Positions 60,092 to 64,000 of a stretch of 64,000 bases of DNA are shown piece after piece. Each line of letters begins with the position of its first letter. Position 1 is the first letter of the stretch. The notes under the pieces were generated by a model that was not told the DNA's origin, did not search any database, and saw only the letters and a list, made by a program, of their open reading frames with translations. Source of the stretch: an uncultured Oscillospiraceae bacterium (GTDB lineage Bacteria > Bacillota > Clostridia > Oscillospirales > Ruminococcaceae); assembly GCA_934488695.1 (NCBI GenBank), contig CAKSSH010000002.1:1-64000 (forward strand), read 5' to 3'. Both the position numbers and the translations under genes were made by a program.

Positions 60092-60120
60092 TTTACAAAA
60101 CTCATTTAAATTGGTATAAT
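60092..60120 (+). promoter_or_regulatory. Promoter of the acyl-CoA gene group
   Basis: TTTACA (60092-60097), 17 bases, TATAAT (60115-60120), 35 bases before the ATG at 60156. Confidence 0.8.
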
Positions 60121-60155
60121 GGAAAAAATACGGAAACCGAAACGGAGAGGATCAA

Positions 60156-61448
60156 ATGAACGTTAAGACCGTTACCGTAATCGGCGCAAACGGCACGATG
60201 GGAGCAAATGTCTCGGGCATTTTTGCCGCTTTCGGCAATGCCCGGGTTTATATGGTCTGCCGGGATATTGAAAAGGCGCGAAAGGCTGCGGCTGCCGCCG
60301 GGAAATCGGTGCGTGCTGAAAGCATTGTCCGCAATTTAATTCCGGCGGATTACAGTCAGCTGGAGGCCTGTGTGGCGCAATCGGACTTTGTTTTTGAGAG
60401 TGTTGCCGAGGACATGGCGCTTAAAAAGGAAATCAATCAAAAAATCGCAGGGTCGCTGCGCCCCGGCGCCTTGGTCGGTACCGGGACCTCCGGTTTGTCG
60501 GTGACCGAGCTGGCCGGCTGTTTTCCGGAGGAGCTGCGCACGCATTACTTTGGGGTGCATTTTTTTAACCCGCCGTATAATCTGACACTTTGCGAGGTCA
60601 TTCCGACTCGGTTTTCGGATCGGACGATTTTGTCACAGCTGTGCGATTACCTGCATAAGGCTTTGTATCGGACGGTTGTGGTGGTGGATGACAGCTCGGC
60701 GTTTCTTGCCAACCGTATCGGCTTTGAGTTTATTAACCGGGCGGCACAATATGCCGACCGGTATCGGGATAACGGCGGCGTGGATTATATGGATGCGCTG
60801 CTCGGACCATTTACCGGGCGGGCGATGGCACCGCTTGTGACGCTGGATTTTGTCGGTCTGGATGTGCACCGTGCCATTGTCGATAACATTTATCAAAATT
60901 CTTGTGACCGTGCGCATGAAACATTTCTCCTGCCGGACTATATCAAGCAGCTGATTTCCGACGGTCGGCTCGGCCGAAAGGCCGGCGAGGGCCTATATAA
61001 GCGGGAGGTGCGCGATGACGGAAGCCGGCACAGCTTGGTTTATGATATTGCCGCCGGGCAGTATCGGGAGCCGGTGCAGTATCACTTTTTGTTTGCGCAG
61101 GAAATGCAGGGACAACTTCGGGTCGGAAATTATGAAAAGGCGCTGCGTGTGCTTGTTTTGAATCGTTCGGCGGAAGCCGAAATCTGTCTGAGTTTTCTGT
61201 TGGAATATATTGCTTACTCGGTTGAAACGGCATTGGCCGTCAGTGAGGATATTGCGGCTGCGGATGACTGTATGGCGACCGGCTTTAACTGGTGTCCTCC
61301 GTTGGCGCTTGCCGGCGCATTGGGACAGGTTTGCGAGCTTTCGGCGCTGTTTGAAGAGCGCCTGCCGGGGCGCGTAGGCGAAGAGGTGCTGGCGGCGTTG
61401 AAACCGTCTCGATATGATTTCCGGTCCTATTTTAAGGCCAGAGGCTGA
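60156..61448 (+). CDS. 3-hydroxyacyl-CoA dehydrogenase-family protein
   Basis: The 430-residue protein starts at the ATG at 60156 behind GGAGAGG. An N-terminal Rossmann domain (VTVIGANGTMGANVSGIF) is followed by the catalytic HFFNPPYNLTLCEVIP motif (His of the His-Glu pair), FLANRIGFEFINRA and a GRKAGEGLYK segment of the C-terminal domain. A further 110-residue helical part resembles a second 3HCDH C-domain. It is longer than the clostridial Hbd (about 280 residues) and has no crotonase domain. It likely oxidises or reduces a 3-hydroxyacyl-CoA with NAD(H). A thiolase follows 18 bases later, which supports a beta-oxidation-like or reverse role. Confidence 0.88.
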   Translation: MNVKTVTVIGANGTMGANVSGIFAAFGNARVYMVCRDIEKARKAAAAAGKSVRAESIVRNLIPADYSQLEACVAQSDFVFESVAEDMALKKEINQKIAGSLRPGALVGTGTSGLSVTELAGCFPEELRTHYFGVHFFNPPYNLTLCEVIPTRFSDRTILSQLCDYLHKALYRTVVVVDDSSAFLANRIGFEFINRAAQYADRYRDNGGVDYMDALLGPFTGRAMAPLVTLDFVGLDVHRAIVDNIYQNSCDRAHETFLLPDYIKQLISDGRLGRKAGEGLYKREVRDDGSRHSLVYDIAAGQYREPVQYHFLFAQEMQGQLRVGNYEKALRVLVLNRSAEAEICLSFLLEYIAYSVETALAVSEDIAAADDCMATGFNWCPPLALAGALGQVCELSALFEERLPGRVGEEVLAALKPSRYDFRSYFKARG

Positions 61449-61466
61449 CCTGCGGGAGGAAAAAAG

Positions 61467-62711
61467 ATGAATCAGGTTTATGTGTTGGGTGGAGCTCAAA
61501 GTGACTTTGAGCGAAATTTCTCCAAGGAAGGAAAAAACGTCATCGCCCTTTTGAAAGAAACTATTTCGGACGCGCTTTCGTCTGTCGGGCTCTCTTTTGA
61601 GGATGTGGCGGCGCTGAATCGGGACAACCGTGTGGCGTGTTACGTCGGCAACTTCATCGGCGAGCTGTACATTGATCAGGGGCATTGCGGCGCCTTGCTT
61701 ACCGAGGTTGATCCGGCTTTTTACGGAGTCCCCTCCGGCCGATTTGAGGCGGCTTGCGCCTCCGGGTCGGTCGCACTGGATGCGGCAATTACCAAAATTC
61801 GTGCGGATGAGTACGATGTAGCCATTGTCATTGGCTGGGAGCTGATGAAAACGGTAAGCTCCAAGGTTTGCGGCGATATTTTGGGGCGCGCCTCTCTTTA
61901 CGAGGCCGAGGGAAAAGGAATTGATTTTCCGTTTCCCAAGCTGTTCGGCCGCCTGGCAGACGAGCTTTTAAAAAAGTATCCGGTTGACGAGGGCCGGTTT
62001 ATGGAAGCGTTGGCGGCGATTTCGGCAATCAATTACGGAAACGCCAAGAAAAACCCGCTGGCGCAGACTCGGAAGTGGTTTATGAGCTACGAACAGGCGT
62101 GTATGCGCGGCACCGAGACCAATCCGACGGTGGGCGGACGTCTGGCAGTTTCGGATTGTTCTCAGGTGACCGACGGCGCCGCTGTTGTCGTGCTGGCCTC
62201 CAAACGGTTTGCAGACCGGATGGGCGGCGGGTTTCCGGTGGTCAAGGGATATGGACACCGGGTGGCGCCGATGCGCTTTGATAAAAAAATGGAAGAAGCG
62301 TCAAATTCTCCGTACGTCCTGCCCTGGACCCGCCAGGCAGTGCTGGATGCTTACCGGCGAAGCGGGCTTACGGTGGCGGATATTGACGTTTTTGAGACGC
62401 ATGACTGCTTTACCTCCAGCGAGTATGCCGCAATCTCGGCGTTTGGAATCACTCCGCCGGGCGAGGAATGGCGTGCGGTGGAGGACGGAACCATTTCCAT
62501 GCAGGGCGCCAAGCCCATCAATCCGTCGGGCGGGCTTATCGGGTGCGGGCATCCGGTGGGAGCCAGCGGCGTGCGAATGTTTTTGGATCTTTTCCGCCAG
62601 ACCGCGCAAAAAGCCGGCGGATATCAGGTGCCCGGCGCGAAAAACGGCATGATGTTGAATATCGGCGGCAGTGCTGTTACCAACTATGTTTATATCATCG
62701 GAAAAGAGTAA
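61467..62711 (+). CDS. Thiolase of the SCP2-type/acetyl-CoA acetyltransferase-like group
   Basis: The 414-residue protein starts at the ATG at 61467 behind GGGAGGAAAA. The thiolase nucleophile Cys is in [15 protein letters not shown] (near residue 93). The C-terminal half has [16 protein letters not shown] (His) and [14 protein letters not shown] (Cys-Gly-His). The motif set is nearer to sterol-carrier-protein-x-type thiolases than to AtoB/ThlA, which end with CIGGGQG. It would join or split an acyl-CoA and acetyl-CoA. The partner hydratase and acyl-CoA dehydrogenase are missing from the window. Confidence 0.88.
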   Translation: MNQVYVLGGAQSDFERNFSKEGKNVIALLKETISDALSSVGLSFEDVAALNRDNRVACYVGNFIGELYIDQGHCGALLTEVDPAFYGVPSGRFEAACASGSVALDAAITKIRADEYDVAIVIGWELMKTVSSKVCGDILGRASLYEAEGKGIDFPFPKLFGRLADELLKKYPVDEGRFMEALAAISAINYGNAKKNPLAQTRKWFMSYEQACMRGTETNPTVGGRLAVSDCSQVTDGAAVVVLASKRFADRMGGGFPVVKGYGHRVAPMRFDKKMEEASNSPYVLPWTRQAVLDAYRRSGLTVADIDVFETHDCFTSSEYAAISAFGITPPGEEWRAVEDGTISMQGAKPINPSGGLIGCGHPVGASGVRMFLDLFRQTAQKAGGYQVPGAKNGMMLNIGGSAVTNYVYIIGKE

Positions 62712-62715
62712 AATC

Positions 62716-63624
62716 ATGGAAATTTTGTTTTTGGACAAAACACAGCTTTCGCAGCGGGCGGAAGATTTTTGCGACCTGTATCGCAGCTGTTTTTCCGACC
62801 CGATTACGCCGGAAACAGTGCAGCACCGGTATCTTGAAAACCCTCTGCAGGACGATTTGCTGATGGTTTGCGCACAGCAGGACGGTCGGCTGGTTGCCAA
62901 CTATGCGGCGGTGCCGATGCGGGCGATGTATTTCGGCCGAGAGGTGCGTTGTGCCCTATCTCTCAACACCATGACCCACCCCGACTTTGCGGGACAAGGC
63001 CTGTTTTTGCGGCTGTCCGGGCTGCTCTATGAGGAAATGCGTCGCCGTGGGTACGCGTTTGTTTACGGATTTCCCAATCGGTTTTCCAACAACGCGTTCA
63101 TATCCCGGCATCATTGGCAGGATATTTATGAGATTCCGACCATGACGCTGGAGCTTTCCGAAAGGTCGCAGCCGGCCTCGTGCGGCTCGGTAGAGGCTTG
63201 CACGGCGCAGCAGGTGCATGTGCAGCCGCATGTACCGATCAGCCTTGTGAAGGACGCTGCTTTTCTTGCTTGGCGTTACGGTGCGCCGGAGTACCGCTTT
63301 ATGCGCTTGGATGCGGAAAACTTCATGATCTGCAAGAAGTATCGGGATGAGCTGAATCTGCCGGAGCTGCATGCACAGGGCAAGGAACCGCTGGGAAAGC
63401 TGCTGGACGCAGCCGTTTGTACGGCGGTATCTCTGGGCTGTACCCGGGTGACGACTTGGTCACATTCCAACACCGAGCAGCACAGCCTGCTGGAAAAGCG
63501 CGGCTTTTTCAATGCGGCGCCGGTGCGTTACTTGGCGGCACTTGCGCTGCAGGACGTTTCGGAGCGGGATCTTTACGATTATCGCTGTTGGGATGTCAGT
63601 ATGGGCGACGATAATGTGTATTAA
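62716..63624 (+). CDS. GNAT-family N-acetyltransferase
   Basis: The 302-residue protein starts at the ATG at 62716, four bases after the thiolase stop; the ribosome binding site (AAGAG) is weak. The N-terminal GNAT domain carries the acetyl-CoA loop in MTHPDFAGQGLFLRLSGLLYEEM and the following GYAFVYGFPNRFSNNAF segment, as in the FemAB/Eis-like group. The second half (about 160-302) resembles a second degenerate GNAT lobe, ending with TWSHSNTEQHSLLEKRGFF. The substrate is unknown. It is probably co-transcribed with the thiolase and dehydrogenase. Confidence 0.82.
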   Translation: MEILFLDKTQLSQRAEDFCDLYRSCFSDPITPETVQHRYLENPLQDDLLMVCAQQDGRLVANYAAVPMRAMYFGREVRCALSLNTMTHPDFAGQGLFLRLSGLLYEEMRRRGYAFVYGFPNRFSNNAFISRHHWQDIYEIPTMTLELSERSQPASCGSVEACTAQQVHVQPHVPISLVKDAAFLAWRYGAPEYRFMRLDAENFMICKKYRDELNLPELHAQGKEPLGKLLDAAVCTAVSLGCTRVTTWSHSNTEQHSLLEKRGFFNAAPVRYLAALALQDVSERDLYDYRCWDVSMGDDNVY

Positions 63625-63634
63625 AAAAATATCG

Positions 63635-63676
63635 AAACACCCGCGGAAAGCAGCTGCTTTCCGCGGGTGTTTTTTG
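63635..63676 (+). terminator. Intrinsic terminator after the GNAT gene
   Basis: ACACCCGCGGAAAGCAG meets its complement CTGCTTTCCGCGGGTGT, followed by TTTTT. Confidence 0.92.
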
Positions 63677-63849
63677 AAAAGATGCTCTGTTTAAACGGAA
63701 TTTAAAAAGTGCTTTCTTAAAAAGGTCAAAACGTCTTTTAAGAGGGCTTTAAAACAAGATGCCTTTTTAAAAGCGCTCCTAAAACAGGCAATTTTGGGGC
63801 TAAATAAGGCGCCTTGATACGGACACGTTTCAACCTTTTCCGGTTGAGA

Positions 63850-64000
63850 TCAGCGGCAGCGGCCGTAGAGACGGTTGCGGGCAAGCAGTGCGCCGCGGTT
63901 CAAGGATCGCAGCTGCTCGTCGGTAATACGAAAGGCCCAGTTGCCTTCGGCACGGCCGGGGGTGTTGAAACGAGTATCTGCGCCGAAGCCGAGCAGATCC
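63850..64000 (-). CDS. malQ: 4-alpha-glucanotransferase, C-terminal end (partial)
   Basis: The minus strand is open from the window end to the TGA at 63852-63850. The last 49 residues read DLLGFGADTRFNTPG, then GNWAFRI and a final NRLYGR, which is the conserved C-terminus of MalQ (amylomaltase/glycogen-debranching disproportionating enzyme). MalQ moves glucan segments between maltodextrins. The rest of the gene lies outside the window. The 173 bases between it and the previous terminator hold no other gene. Confidence 0.88.
   Translation of the reverse strand, partial: DLLGFGADTRFNTPGRAEGNWAFRITDEQLRSLNRGALLARNRLYGRCR

Overview
The window looks like chromosomal DNA of a strictly anaerobic Gram-positive-type bacterium of the class Clostridia, most likely a gut Oscillospirales/Ruminococcaceae-like lineage. 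The grounds are moderately GC-rich DNA, strong AGGAGG ribosome binding sites, a Firmicutes-type S10-spc-alpha ribosomal array, zinc-ribbon forms of S4, S14, L33 and L36, a six-subunit Rnf complex, pyruvate phosphate dikinase, rubrerythrin with a Fur/PerR regulator, CsoR copper control and no sign of an outer membrane. The taxon is an inference from gene content; no rRNA lies in the window.

Layout. 0-4 kb: the 3' end of feoB, then a minus-strand group of a secreted amidase-like protein that lacks two catalytic residues, a 45-codon gene, rubrerythrin and its Fur-family regulator. 4.2-4.7 kb: tRNA-Val, -Asp, -Gly and -Cys. 5.1-8.2 kb: an operon of an MIP-family channel, an IspD/TarI-family cytidylyltransferase and an FGGY kinase, probably a polyol uptake and CDP-polyol module. 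8.2-11.2 kb: a copper operon (csoR, a 26-codon membrane micro-ORF, copA fused in frame to copZ) with a clear CsoR operator. 11.4-16.6 kb: a 17-bp minisatellite, luxS plus a short-chain dehydrogenase, a sorbose-1-phosphate-reductase-like dehydrogenase coupled to a 1-phosphofructokinase-family kinase, and a GlmU-like acetyltransferase whose nucleotidyltransferase half is reduced. 16.9-21.9 kb: ppdK, a histidinol-phosphatase-like PHP enzyme and a small alarmone synthetase.

22.0-28.4 kb is a surface-polysaccharide locus: GT2, GT4 and Gtf3-like glycosyltransferases, a frameshifted remnant where a polymerase would be expected, and an unusual single protein joining a Wzx-type flippase to a LicD phosphotransferase through a low-complexity linker. 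28.5-31.1 kb carries a HAD hydrolase, a small polytopic membrane protein and an XRE-membrane regulator.

31.2-52.8 kb is the translation/secretion block: rpmG-secE-nusG-rplK-rplA, an inserted membrane acyltransferase gene, rplJ-rplL behind an L10 leader attenuator, an EEP-family hydrolase, then rpsJ to rplQ including secY, adk, map, infA and rpoA. rpoBC and the str genes are not in their common positions. 53.0-59.9 kb encodes ApbE, a NusG-domain-II protein, a Gx-family membrane protein and RnfCDGEAB, the ferredoxin:NAD+ ion pump. 60.1-63.6 kb has a hydroxyacyl-CoA dehydrogenase, an SCP2-type thiolase and a GNAT acetyltransferase; the window ends inside a minus-strand malQ.

The most interesting idea is a link between two loci: the channel-kinase-cytidylyltransferase operon could supply CDP-polyol for the LicD domain fused to the flippase, giving a polyol-phosphate-decorated surface glycan. 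This is inference from family knowledge and has not been shown.
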